Positions 32,479 through 40,611 of a stretch of DNA of 50,344 nucleotides are shown here, piece after piece (the first letter of the stretch is position 1; each line of letters opens with the position of its first letter). Made by a program: the position numbers and the translations under genes. The stretch covers positions 1-50,344 of the forward strand of contig JAJDAH010000299.1 in NCBI GenBank assembly GCA_029261965.1, in the 5' to 3' direction. This DNA is from Polyangiaceae bacterium (GTDB taxonomy: Bacteria; Myxococcota_A; Polyangia; Polyangiales; Polyangiaceae). The notes under the pieces are model-generated. The model worked only from the letters and a program-made list of their open reading frames with translations, had not been told where the DNA came from and made no database searches.

Positions 32479-33814
32479 GCAGGCGTCGGCTCGATTGTCG
32501 CGGGCCGCGGAGGTTGGCCGAACCGCGCTCGCCCATCAGCCGTGCGGCGTCGTGCTGGAAGTCGTGGGTTTGGTGGTGGAAGTCGGCGGACTGAGCGCTG
32601 CGGTCGGTGAGACCCTCGAGATCGTCGCGCCCGACGGCTCGCGGCTCCACGTCGAGGTCGTCGGCTTCCAACGCAACCGCTTGTTGGCAACGCCGCTCGG
32701 TAGCGTGAGCGGGATTCGGCCGGGGGCCACGGTCGTCAGGACGGGACGGGTGTCGCGCGTCGCGGTCGGAGAGGAGCTGCTCGGGCGGGTGCTAGACGCT
32801 TTCGGTGCGCCGCTCGACGACGGTGGGTTGCCGCTCACGCTCGCCCATCGTCCGGTGGATGCCGAGCCGCCACCGCCGTTTCAGCGGCGACCCATCGACG
32901 AGGCGTTTTCGACGGGCATCCGCGCCATCGATGCTTTGCTGACGCTCGGCATCGGCCAACGGGTGGGGATATTCGCCGGCGCTGGAGTCGGAAAAAGCAC
33001 CTTGCTCGGGATGATTTGTCGCTCTTCCCAAGCCGACGTCAACGTCGTGAGCCTGGTCGGCGAGCGGGGACGAGAGGTCAACGATTTCGTGCGCAATGCG
33101 CTCGGTCCCGAAGGACTTGCCCGTTCGGTCGTCGTCACTGCCACGAGCGACCAGCCCCCGCTGGTGCGCTCCCGTGGTGCCCAAACGGCCACCGCCATCG
33201 CCGAGTACTATCGTGATCAAGGCAAGAGCGTTCTGCTGGTCATGGACTCGGTGACCCGGTACGCCATGGCGCTCAGGGAAGTTGCGCTCGGTGCGGGCGA
33301 GCCACCGGCGACCAAAGGGTATCCGCCCTCGGTATTCGCGGCCCTACCTCGACTGCTCGAACGCGCCGGCACGTGCGCTGGCCCCGGTGTGATCACGGCC
33401 CTCTACACGGTGCTCGTCGAAGGCGATGACCTGAGCGATCCCGTGGCCGACGCGGTCAGAGGGATTCTCGACGGCCACATCGTGCTGTCGCGTTCGTTGG
33501 CCGAGCGCTCACATTTCCCGGCGATCGACGTCCTCGCGAGCATCTCGCGCTTGGCGCCCGAGGTGGCCGATCCGCCGCGACTTCAAGCGGCGGCGCAGGT
33601 TCGGGGCCTGCTCGCTACCCACAAGGACGCGGAGGACTTGATTCAGGTGGGTGCCTACGTCGCGGGTAGCGACCCGCGAGTCGACGTTGCCGTCAAGATG
33701 GCGCCGGCCATCGATGCCTTCCTCCGGCAGAGCGTGTCGGAGCGCACGGGCGTGGACGAGACCCGCGCCCGCCTCCAGGCTCTCGCTCAGACGTCCTTGG
33801 GGGCTGGCGGGTGA
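32471..33814 (+). CDS. fliI: Flagellum-specific export ATPase FliI
   Basis: F1-beta-like hexameric ATPase of the export apparatus. 447 residues, normal length. Walker A GIFAGAGVGKSTLLGM, VSLVGERGREVNDF, the Walker B strand SVLLVMDSVTRYAMALREV and GYPPSVFAALPRLLERAG are all intact. The start is GTG 32471, 8 bp inside fliH; fliJ overlaps the end by 4 bp. Confidence 0.96.
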   Translation: MFEQASARLSRAAEVGRTALAHQPCGVVLEVVGLVVEVGGLSAAVGETLEIVAPDGSRLHVEVVGFQRNRLLATPLGSVSGIRPGATVVRTGRVSRVAVGEELLGRVLDAFGAPLDDGGLPLTLAHRPVDAEPPPPFQRRPIDEAFSTGIRAIDALLTLGIGQRVGIFAGAGVGKSTLLGMICRSSQADVNVVSLVGERGREVNDFVRNALGPEGLARSVVVTATSDQPPLVRSRGAQTATAIAEYYRDQGKSVLLVMDSVTRYAMALREVALGAGEPPATKGYPPSVFAALPRLLERAGTCAGPGVITALYTVLVEGDDLSDPVADAVRGILDGHIVLSRSLAERSHFPAIDVLASISRLAPEVADPPRLQAAAQVRGLLATHKDAEDLIQVGAYVAGSDPRVDVAVKMAPAIDAFLRQSVSERTGVDETRARLQALAQTSLGAGG

Positions 33815-34254
33815 GTCGGCGCAAGCGCATCGGGCGTCTCATCGAGGTCCGCGAGCGTGAGCTGAACCAAGAGCTCGCCGAGCTCGGTCGCGCGCGCCAC
33901 GAAGAAAAGAGCGCCGAACACGCGGTCGAAGCGGCGCGGAGCGCTCGAAAGTCGGCGCTCGCCAAGCGCGAGGGCCTCGCAAGTGCCGAAAGGCAGGGTC
34001 GCGATTGGGTCGACCAGGACGACTGGGTGGCGCACCTCGACCTGCGGCTAGACGTCGCCCTCGCCGAGCTCGCTCGAGTCGTGGCCGAGACCACACGCGT
34101 CCACCAACGGGTCACGGCGGCGTACAAGGCCGTACAGCAGCTCGAGTCCTTGGCGCAGAGACTCGCGCAAGAGGAACGCACCGCGGCGGAGCGCAGCGAG
34201 CAGAAACAAAGCGACGAATTCGCTTCTCGAATGGTGACCGGCGGGCGCGCGTGA
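33811..34254 (+). CDS. fliJ: Flagellar export protein FliJ
   Basis: Coiled-coil protein that couples the ATPase to the export gate. 147 residues, almost entirely charged heptad helix (RLIEVRERELNQELAELGRA; VAETTRVHQRVTAAYKAV), as expected for a family conserved in shape more than sequence. GTG 33811 overlaps fliI as GTGA and its stop overlaps the fliK ATG (TGATG). The assignment rests on coiled coil, length and position. Confidence 0.85.
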   Translation: MSRRKRIGRLIEVRERELNQELAELGRARHEEKSAEHAVEAARSARKSALAKREGLASAERQGRDWVDQDDWVAHLDLRLDVALAELARVVAETTRVHQRVTAAYKAVQQLESLAQRLAQEERTAAERSEQKQSDEFASRMVTGGRA

Positions 34255-34850
34255 TGGAACGCGGCGTGAGACTACCGCCACTTCATGTGGGAGACCCGGC
34301 GGAACGTGATTCACGTCAAGGACGTGACGGTGACGACGAAGAGTGGGCCTACGCGTTGGCGGCGACGGTTGCCGAGCAAATACCGCCCGTGAAGAAGCTT
34401 CGAGCAGGCAACGCCGCGCCGACTGGTTGGCGGTCGAGCGACGTGAACCTGACGGATGCGGCACGGTCTGCCGCGGCCAAACCCGTTGCTCGGGGTCATG
34501 GCGCCGACAAAGTGAGCGCCGAGCGAGTGACGTTGCGTGTGCAAGCCGGTGACCTCGGCGAGGTTGCCGTCACGCTCAATCGCGACGCAAACGGCGTTCG
34601 GGTGTCGATCGACACCGTCGAATCCCGGGCGATCGCCGCCATGAAAGCCGAGCGAGGGGTGCTCGTGCGAGCTCTGCAAGCCATCGGCGTTCGCGTCCAG
34701 TCGGTCACCTTCGGGACTGGCACCGGTCTTGCTGGGGTACGTGTCGAAGCTCATGAACGAAGTCAGGAAGTTCCCGACCGATACAGCCGCTCGACACCGT
34801 CGAAAGACGGACGCGCGCGCTCCAAGCGTCGTCTGGACGTGGTGGGGTGA
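34254..34850 (+). CDS. fliK: Short FliK-like hook-length control protein
   Basis: Secreted ruler that switches export from hook to filament. Only 198 residues against the usual 300-600. The C-terminal switch domain (Flg_hook) is recognisable: RVTLRVQAGDLGEVAVTLNR, VRVSIDTVESRAIAAMKAE, LVRALQAIGVRVQSVTFG. The N-terminal ruler is reduced to about 85 residues, followed by a basic C-terminal tail (SKDGRARSKRRLD). ATG 34254 overlaps the fliJ stop; a GTG at 34251 is also in frame. flgD follows after 6 bp, the normal fliK-flgD order. Confidence 0.85.
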   Translation: MERGVRLPPLHVGDPAERDSRQGRDGDDEEWAYALAATVAEQIPPVKKLRAGNAAPTGWRSSDVNLTDAARSAAAKPVARGHGADKVSAERVTLRVQAGDLGEVAVTLNRDANGVRVSIDTVESRAIAAMKAERGVLVRALQAIGVRVQSVTFGTGTGLAGVRVEAHERSQEVPDRYSRSTPSKDGRARSKRRLDVVG

Positions 34851-34856
34851 CGCGTC

Positions 34857-35537
34857 ATGATTGACTCGATCGGTGGCACGACGACCGGAGGTCTCACGGA
34901 AGCCCTCGGGAGCGGCGGGGACGACTTGGGTCGTGATGCATTCCTGAAGCTCTTGACGGCCCAGCTCCAGTACCAAGATCCACTCAAGCCCGTCGAGAAT
35001 CACCAGTTCATCGCCGAGCTCGCCCAGTTCTCTGGGCTTGAGCAGTCAGTCGGCATCAACGATCGCCTCGACATGCTGATGACGCAAACGCGCGGGCTCG
35101 CGAACACCGAGGTGGTCAGTCTCGTCGGCAAGCAGGCGACGGTGAAGGGGTCGATCGTCTCCGTCGACGGCACTGGCGTTGGGACGCCGGTTGCGTTCAC
35201 CCTCGATGCGGACACCGAGACGACACAGGTGTCGATCCGCGACCAGACAGGAAACGTCGTGCGCACCATCGACATCGGCGCGCGCAACGACGGTCTGGTG
35301 CAAGTGACTTGGGACGGCCGCAGCGATGCGGGCGTCGTGCAACCCGCAGGCGCGTACAGCGTGTCCGTCAACGCCCGAGGGCCTGGCGACGTACCCGTCG
35401 GTGTGAGTCAGGAAGCGACCGGCCTCGTCGAGGCTGTGTCCTTCGATCAAGGATTCCCGCTGCTTCATCTCGACAGCGGGATCAGTGTCCCAGTATCCGA
35501 TCTACTTCGGGTCGAAACATCACAAGTCGGCCCATAG
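34857..35537 (+). CDS. flgD: Hook cap/assembly protein FlgD
   Basis: Scaffold at the tip of the growing hook. 226 residues: the N-terminal export region with LGRDAFLKLLTAQLQYQDPL and HQFIAELAQFSGLEQSVGIN, then a Tudor/FnIII-like pair of domains with VQVTWDGRSDAGVVQPAGAY, the FlgD-Ig motif. Ends 25 bp before flgE. Confidence 0.94.
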   Translation: MIDSIGGTTTGGLTEALGSGGDDLGRDAFLKLLTAQLQYQDPLKPVENHQFIAELAQFSGLEQSVGINDRLDMLMTQTRGLANTEVVSLVGKQATVKGSIVSVDGTGVGTPVAFTLDADTETTQVSIRDQTGNVVRTIDIGARNDGLVQVTWDGRSDAGVVQPAGAYSVSVNARGPGDVPVGVSQEATGLVEAVSFDQGFPLLHLDSGISVPVSDLLRVETSQVGP

Positions 35538-35562
35538 CCGAAAGGAAATCCAGGAGGCTCCC

Positions 35563-36858
35563 ATGGTTTTGAAGGCGATGAATACAGGCGTTTCCGGTCT
35601 TCGCGCGGAAGGCGAAGCACTGGGTGTGGTTAGCGACAACATTGCTAACGTCAATACGGTTGGCTTCAAGGGCCAACGGGTCGTCTTTCAAGACGTCCTA
35701 GGTCACTCGATCCTCGCGGGCGAGGGCTCGAACTTGCCCGGGTCCGGAGTGCGGGTCGGTGCAGTCCAACAGATGTTCACCCAGGGTTCGCTCTCCAATA
35801 CTGGAGTCGCGACGGATCTGGCGCTGAACGGAGACGGCTTCTTTGTCGTCAAGGGCACCATCGAAGGCGTCTCGGGAAACTTCTACACCCGAGCCGGCCA
35901 ATTCAAGGTGGACGCCCAGGGCGGACTGACGAACCTGAACGGCTTGGCCGTGCAGGGTTACGCCGCGAATCCCGATGGGACGTTTGCCGCATCGGCCAGC
36001 TCCCTGATGGTTCCGACCTCGGCCATTCCGCCGAAGATCACCGAGAACATCGAAATTACCGCCAATCTCGATGCGGCCGCGACCGTGCCGACGTTGCCGT
36101 TCGACATCAACGACCCATCGGGCACGTCGAACTTCTCGACGTCGATCACGGTCTACGATTCGCTCGGAAGCTCCCACGCCGTGGACGTGTACTTCCGCAA
36201 GACCGCGCCGAACACGTACGACTATCACGCCGTCACTGCGGGAGACGATCTCGTCCCGGCGGCGCCGGGAACCAACGTCGAAATCGGCAGCGGTAGCCTC
36301 GGTTTCACGACTGGCGGTGCACTCGACACGGTGACCACCGGCGCGGCGATCTCGGTCGACTTCGCCGGAGCCACGGCGGGTCAGGCGATCGCACTCGACT
36401 TCGGGTCCCCGATTGCCGGCGGTGGTACGGGTCTCGACGGCGTCACGCAATTCGCGTCGGCGGCGAGCGTGTCGTCGCAGTCTCAGGATGGTTATTCGTC
36501 CGGTGACTTCGGTGGCGTTGCGGTCGACGGCATGGGCGTCGTCAAGGGCCTCTACACGAATGGCGAGAAGATCGCGATTGGTCAGCTCGCCATCGCCAAG
36601 TTCCGTTCGAACGAAGGTCTGGGTCGCGCGGGTCAAGGGACCTATATCGAGACTCGCGAAAGCGGTAGCGCCGCCCTCGGTACGGCTGGCAGCGGCGGAA
36701 GGGCTTCGGTGAGTGCCGGAGCGCTCGAGGGATCGAATGTGGACCTCGCGGAGCAGTTCGTCGGTCTCATCCAACACCAGCGGTCTTTTTCGGCGAACTC
36801 ACGAACGATCACGACCGCCGACGAGATGCTGCAAGAGCTCATCAACATCAAGCGATAA
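35563..36858 (+). CDS. flgE: Flagellar hook protein FlgE
   Basis: Hook subunit of 431 residues. N-terminal MVLKAMNTGVSGLRAEGEAL, DNIANVNTVGFKGQRVVFQD, LALNGDGFFVVKG, a central FlgE D2-type segment (SITVYDSLGSSHAVDVYFRK) and the C-terminal SNVDLAEQFVGLIQHQRSFS. ATG 35563 follows CAGGAGG; the frame from 35485 has an uncharacteristic lead. A CGGTAG/CTACCG hairpin lies 19 bp past the stop and a possible sigma-54 site for fliL follows. Confidence 0.95.
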   Translation: MVLKAMNTGVSGLRAEGEALGVVSDNIANVNTVGFKGQRVVFQDVLGHSILAGEGSNLPGSGVRVGAVQQMFTQGSLSNTGVATDLALNGDGFFVVKGTIEGVSGNFYTRAGQFKVDAQGGLTNLNGLAVQGYAANPDGTFAASASSLMVPTSAIPPKITENIEITANLDAAATVPTLPFDINDPSGTSNFSTSITVYDSLGSSHAVDVYFRKTAPNTYDYHAVTAGDDLVPAAPGTNVEIGSGSLGFTTGGALDTVTTGAAISVDFAGATAGQAIALDFGSPIAGGGTGLDGVTQFASAASVSSQSQDGYSSGDFGGVAVDGMGVVKGLYTNGEKIAIGQLAIAKFRSNEGLGRAGQGTYIETRESGSAALGTAGSGGRASVSAGALEGSNVDLAEQFVGLIQHQRSFSANSRTITTADEMLQELINIKR

Positions 36859-36876
36859 CGAGCGCAGTCCGCGGGG

Positions 36877-36893
36877 CGGTAGCCCATCTACCG
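36877..36893 (+). repeat. Hairpin CGGTAG-N5-CTACCG after flgE, same as the one after flgJ
   Basis: Perfect 6-bp inverted repeat with a 5-nt loop just downstream of the flgE stop. The identical arms and loop length recur at 21392-21408 just downstream of flgJ; loops differ (CCCAT versus CGCGC). No T-run follows here, so it is not a classical terminator; RNA 3'-end protection or a protein site is possible. Confidence 0.5.
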
Positions 36894-36915
36894 TCGCGCG
36901 GATGAGCTGCGCTCG

Positions 36916-36931
36916 AGGTTCGCCGCTCGCA
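36916..36931 (+). promoter_or_regulatory. Possible sigma-54 promoter of the fliL operon
   Basis: AGGTTCGCCGCTCGCA fits GG-N10-GC, with TCGCA at -12 as in the flhA site but a weak -24 box. The predicted start is about 36942, which would place most of the GAGGAGG ribosome site upstream of the transcript, so the call is tentative. Confidence 0.4.
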
Positions 36932-36950
36932 CGAACGAGGAGGAACCGTC

Positions 36951-37445
36951 GTGGCCGAATCCGAAGAAGCAGCGCCCGAAGAAGAAGGCAAAAAGAAGGG
37001 CGGTGCGGTCAAGATCATCTTGCTGGTCGTCGTGGTTCTCGTCCTGGTCGGTGGCGCAGGAGTCGGAGGTGTCATGTACGCGAAGAGCGCGGTGGCGGCC
37101 CCGGCGGAAGAACCGGCAGAGCCGAGTCCCGAGGACCAGCCCCGGTTGATGGCGCGCTTCAGCCCCATCGTGGTCGACGTGCGGAACGACGAAGGAAAGG
37201 TTCACCACCTCAAGGTGGGTTTGGCCGCGGAGTATCCCGAAACTGTGACCGAAGACGAGTTCAAGAAGTTTCAACCACGCGGTCGGGAGGCGGCTATCGC
37301 TTACCTGCGCGCGCAGACGTTCGAGCGGCTAACAGCATCCAAACACTTCGACGACGTTCGCACCGAGCTCGAGGCGAAGATTACCGAGGCGATCGGTGAA
37401 AAACGCGTGCTGCGGATTCTCGTGACGGATTTCGTCGCGCAATGA
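36951..37445 (+). CDS. fliL: Flagellar basal-body associated protein FliL
   Basis: Inner-membrane protein that supports the stator. 164 residues: charged cytoplasmic N-terminus (EEAAPEEEGKKKGGA), one transmembrane helix (VKIILLVVVVLVLVGGAGVG), then the periplasmic stomatin-like domain, PIVVDVRNDEGKVHHLKVGL and the C-terminal GEKRVLRILVTDFVAQ. GTG 36951 follows GAGGAGG. It overlaps fliM by 4 bp. Confidence 0.92.
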   Translation: MAESEEAAPEEEGKKKGGAVKIILLVVVVLVLVGGAGVGGVMYAKSAVAAPAEEPAEPSPEDQPRLMARFSPIVVDVRNDEGKVHHLKVGLAAEYPETVTEDEFKKFQPRGREAAIAYLRAQTFERLTASKHFDDVRTELEAKITEAIGEKRVLRILVTDFVAQ

Positions 37446-38380
37446 ACGACCGCGCTCCCGTCGTCCCCCCCAATTCGACAGGGCCCCGCGCGTTGAGCTC
37501 GAGGCCGAGCTCGACGGGCGCGTCCGGGGGAGTGCGGCCGCTCGATCTCACGGGTCGCGAGCGACACCTGAGATCCGCCATGCAGGCGATGACGAAGATT
37601 GCCGTGACTTTCACTCGAGGGGCGAGAAAAACATTGCCGTTTCTCATGCGCCAACGCGGAAGGCTCGACCCGAGTGGAGTCGCGATTCTCGACCCGACGT
37701 CCGCCGAGTTTTGCTCGCAAGGGCCTTCGGTCGAAGTCCTGCTCGAGTGCGACGAGTCGTCGAGTTGGGCGATTCTCCGGCTCGACGCTGGGGCTCTGGC
37801 GATCGTTCTCGAAGGCACCCTCGGGAGTCGCGAAACCTCCTCTGCGTCGGAGCTCACCGGTGAGCTGAGCCCAGCCCAACGCGCGCTGGTCGGAAAGATC
37901 GCCCAGGCGCTGGCCGAAGATTTCGTCGCAGCGGTGAAGGCCGAAACAGGACAACAATTGGTCGCGAAGGACTGGTACGGCCTGGCGGGCGGCGAGGACC
38001 GGGAGCTGCCCGAGTCCGACGGTCTGACGGTCCGATGCACGTTTTCCGGAGTCGAAGGCGCCGGCATCGTCATCGCCAGTAGCGCCGAGGGCCTCGAAGC
38101 CGCGGTCCGCGAGAACGAAATCGACGAACCGGCTCACGGCGATCCGCGAATGGGGGATGCCATGCGGGACGTTCCGGTCGACGTCGTAGTCGAGCTCGGT
38201 CGCTTGACGCTCGGCCTGCGCGAAGTCTTGACGCTCAAGGCCGGCGACGTCGTCCGTTTGAACGCTGCCGTCGACGATCCGGTGTCGGTTCGGGTGGCAA
38301 ATCTCGAGAAGTTGGGCGGAGTTCCGGTGGTTTCGCGGGGCCAGCTCGCGGTCGAGATCCGTGGTCGGCACGGAGAGTGA
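37442..38380 (+). CDS. fliM: Divergent flagellar motor switch protein FliM
   Basis: C-ring subunit. 312 residues: an unusual Pro/Ser-rich N-terminus, a CheC-like middle domain starting around LTGRERHLRSAMQAM with GELSPAQRALVGKIAQALAE, and a C-terminal SpoA domain VPVDVVVELGRLTLGLREVL ending in VSRGQLAVEIRG. The usual N-terminal LSQxEIDALL motif for CheY-P binding is not present. The call as FliM, not a second FliN, rests on length and the fliL-fliM-fliN order. The fliN start lies 37 bp downstream. Confidence 0.85.
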   Translation: MNDRAPVVPPNSTGPRALSSRPSSTGASGGVRPLDLTGRERHLRSAMQAMTKIAVTFTRGARKTLPFLMRQRGRLDPSGVAILDPTSAEFCSQGPSVEVLLECDESSSWAILRLDAGALAIVLEGTLGSRETSSASELTGELSPAQRALVGKIAQALAEDFVAAVKAETGQQLVAKDWYGLAGGEDRELPESDGLTVRCTFSGVEGAGIVIASSAEGLEAAVRENEIDEPAHGDPRMGDAMRDVPVDVVVELGRLTLGLREVLTLKAGDVVRLNAAVDDPVSVRVANLEKLGGVPVVSRGQLAVEIRGRHGE

Positions 38381-38417
38381 ATACGGGAGCGTCGAGGAGC
38401 CACCACATGAGGAATCC

Positions 38418-38816
38418 ATGAGCGAGTCGAGCACCGAGAGCACGCCGAGCGTCACTTCGCCGACGGCTTCGGTCCCGCCGGACGCCGACGTGGCTGGCGC
38501 GGGAGTGGCGGCCATGTCGATTCCGCCGGATCTGGAATCGAGCCTGCGCGGCATCGACAGCCTCGGATTCGTGATGGACGTTCCGGTGGAGCTCACGGTC
38601 GTGATCGGGCGGCGCTCGATGCGAATCGGCGAAGTCTTGCGGCTCGGGCCAGGTTCGATTCTCGAGCTCAGCAAGTCGAATGGTGAACCGCTCGACATTT
38701 TCGTGAACGACCGCCTCATCGCTCGAGGTGAGGCGGTGGTCGTCGCCGAGCGCTATGGGGTGCGCATCACCGAGGTCCTCGCGGTGGACGAAGGACCGTC
38801 GCGAGGCTCGCCATGA
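38418..38816 (+). CDS. fliN: Flagellar motor switch protein FliN
   Basis: C-ring base subunit, also binds FliH. 132 residues: Ser/Thr/Pro-rich lead then a SpoA domain, MDVPVELTVVIGRRSMRIGE, LRLGPGSILELSKSNGEPLD and IARGEAVVVAERYGVRITEV. ATG 38418 is chosen for GAGGAA 5-6 nt upstream; a GTG at 38361 inside fliM would add 19 residues. Overlaps fliO by 4 bp. Confidence 0.94.
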   Translation: MSESSTESTPSVTSPTASVPPDADVAGAGVAAMSIPPDLESSLRGIDSLGFVMDVPVELTVVIGRRSMRIGEVLRLGPGSILELSKSNGEPLDIFVNDRLIARGEAVVVAERYGVRITEVLAVDEGPSRGSP

Positions 38817-39670
38817 CCGCGCGCTCTATTGAGACCAGCGGAGGCCGCGCGCGCGGCATCGTCGCGATCACGACGCTCGCTGTCATGGTTCTGGCGCTGC
38901 CCGGCCAAGCTCTGGCGCAGACCGGCGGCGTCGAACCCGAGATCGAGCCGGCCCCAGCGGCCGAGCCCGTGGTCGAAGAAACCGTCGCGCCAGCCGCGCA
39001 GCCCACGGAGGTGGCGCTGGACGCATCGGTGGGTGAGTCCGGTTCGAGAGCGTGGCTGTCTCAACGATCCCCCAAAAGTGCGATGAAGGAGCCGAGCACC
39101 GGGATGGGGTGGCGCACGGCGCTGCTCATCTTGTTTCTCGTCGCGCTCGGCGGCGGCGCGCTCTACTTGCGCACCCATCGGCCGGCGAGTGTGAAGAAAA
39201 GAATCAAACACCTCGAAATCGTCGACACCGCGAGCGTGGGTCCCAAGGCCCAAGCGGTGGTCGCGCGCGTCGGTGGACGCCTCCTCTTGCTCGGTGTCAC
39301 CGAAAGCAACGTGCAACGACTGGCCTGGCTCGACGAAGAGCAGGAAGGCGAGGGCGATAACGTCATCGACTTCGAATCGCGCGCTCTCGCCCGTCGCGGC
39401 GCTTCGGTGCCGGCGAGAGCGGAGCTCGAGCAGGCTTCGCTCGAGGCGCGCCCTCGGCGGTTCCGCGACATTCTCCGTTCGGTCATCCAGCGGGAGCCCG
39501 AGATCGGTGCTCCGGAGCGCCCGGAGGAGGACGCAGCGGTGCTGCTCGCGAGCGAGATGCAAGACGTCATCAAGCCGCGCGCCGCCCGCACGGTGATCGA
39601 CATCGAGCAACAGGCTGCCGGGTTGGCCGCCCGTCTCCGGGAGAGGCGATCCATCGGTGGCCCGCGCTAA
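38813..39670 (+). CDS. fliO: FliO-like export apparatus assembly protein
   Basis: Membrane protein that helps FliP assemble. 285 residues, much longer than the usual 100-150. It has an apparent signal or first membrane segment (VAITTLAVMVLALPGQALAQ), an acidic Pro/Ala-rich linker, a transmembrane helix (ALLILFLVALGGGALYL, about residues 104-120), then the conserved FliO patch KHLEIVDTASVGPKAQAVVA, GGRLLLLGVTESNVQRL. A further ~110-residue charged cytoplasmic tail is not explained by the family. It overlaps fliN by 4 bp and precedes fliP by 12 bp. Confidence 0.82.
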   Translation: MTARSIETSGGRARGIVAITTLAVMVLALPGQALAQTGGVEPEIEPAPAAEPVVEETVAPAAQPTEVALDASVGESGSRAWLSQRSPKSAMKEPSTGMGWRTALLILFLVALGGGALYLRTHRPASVKKRIKHLEIVDTASVGPKAQAVVARVGGRLLLLGVTESNVQRLAWLDEEQEGEGDNVIDFESRALARRGASVPARAELEQASLEARPRRFRDILRSVIQREPEIGAPERPEEDAAVLLASEMQDVIKPRAARTVIDIEQQAAGLAARLRERRSIGGPR

Positions 39671-39682
39671 CGGAGAAGCGCG

Positions 39683-40345
39683 GTGAATACCGTCGCGGGT
39701 CAGCTACTCGGTGACACCCAACTCACCGCGCCGCTGAAGATCCTCCTGATCCTGACGGTCTTGGCGTTTCTGCCGGCCGTCATTCTGACGATGACGTCGT
39801 TCGTCAGAACCGTGGTCGTGCTTTCTTTCGTGCGTCACGGGGTTGGTTCGCCGCAGACGCCGCCCACCCAGGTCATCGTCGGGCTCTCCCTATTTCTGAC
39901 GCTCTTCACGATGGCGCCGGTGATGGACGAGGTGAAGCTGGTCGCGCTCGACCCGTATTTGGCGGGCCAGTTGTCCGACATCGATGCCCTCAGCCGTGCG
40001 GCGGAACCCCTGAAGATGTTCATGCTGAGGCAGACCCGGCAGGAGGATCTGCTGCTGTTCTACGACGCCACGGCAACGCCCCTGCCGGCGACTCCCGCCG
40101 ATGTTTCAATCCGCCTGGCCCTGCCGGCCTTCGTCATCTCCGAGCTGACGACCGCGTTTCAGATGGGCGTCATGATCTTGCTTCCGTTCCTCGTCGTGGA
40201 TCTCGCGGTGGCGTCACTCTTGATGAGCATGGGAATGATGATGGTGCCGCCGACCACGATGAGCTTGCCGATCAAGCTCTTGTTGTTCGTGCTGGTGGAT
40301 GGCTGGAATCTCGTCGCCGGTTCACTCCTACGGAGCTTCGTATGA
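39683..40345 (+). CDS. fliP: Flagellar export gate protein FliP
   Basis: Core of the type III export gate. 220 residues; multiple membrane helices with LILTVLAFLPAVILTMTSF, VVLSFVRHGVGSPQTPPTQV and LPAFVISELTTAFQMGVMIL, MGMMMVPPTTMSLPIKLLLF, which are near-invariant. GTG 39683 follows GGAGAAG. It lacks an obvious long cleavable signal. fliQ overlaps by 4 bp. Confidence 0.96.
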   Translation: MNTVAGQLLGDTQLTAPLKILLILTVLAFLPAVILTMTSFVRTVVVLSFVRHGVGSPQTPPTQVIVGLSLFLTLFTMAPVMDEVKLVALDPYLAGQLSDIDALSRAAEPLKMFMLRQTRQEDLLLFYDATATPLPATPADVSIRLALPAFVISELTTAFQMGVMILLPFLVVDLAVASLLMSMGMMMVPPTTMSLPIKLLLFVLVDGWNLVAGSLLRSFV

Positions 40346-40611
40346 CGAGTGACTACGCCATCGAGCTGTTGCGTGGCGTGTTGATCATTGCCGCGAAGAC
40401 AGCCGGTCCCATGTTGCTGGTGGCGCTCGCGGTCGGTCTCTTGGTGGGCATCCTCCAGGCGGCCACTCAGGTCAACGAAGCCAGCATCAGCTTCGTCAGC
40501 AAGCTCCTGGCGATGAGCTTCGCCTTCGTCGCCATCGGCGGTTGGACGGTTCGACAACTGATCGAGTTTACGGCGCAGACCATCGGATCGATAGCCAACG
40601 TCGTTCAGTGA
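40342..40611 (+). CDS. fliQ: Flagellar export gate protein FliQ
   Basis: Two-helix gate subunit of 89 residues with AGPMLLVALAVGLLVGILQA, TQVNEASISFVSKLLAM and a C-terminal hydrophobic helix. ATG overlaps fliP; the stop overlaps the fliR GTG (GTGA). Length and motifs are standard. Confidence 0.95.
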   Translation: MTSDYAIELLRGVLIIAAKTAGPMLLVALAVGLLVGILQAATQVNEASISFVSKLLAMSFAFVAIGGWTVRQLIEFTAQTIGSIANVVQ

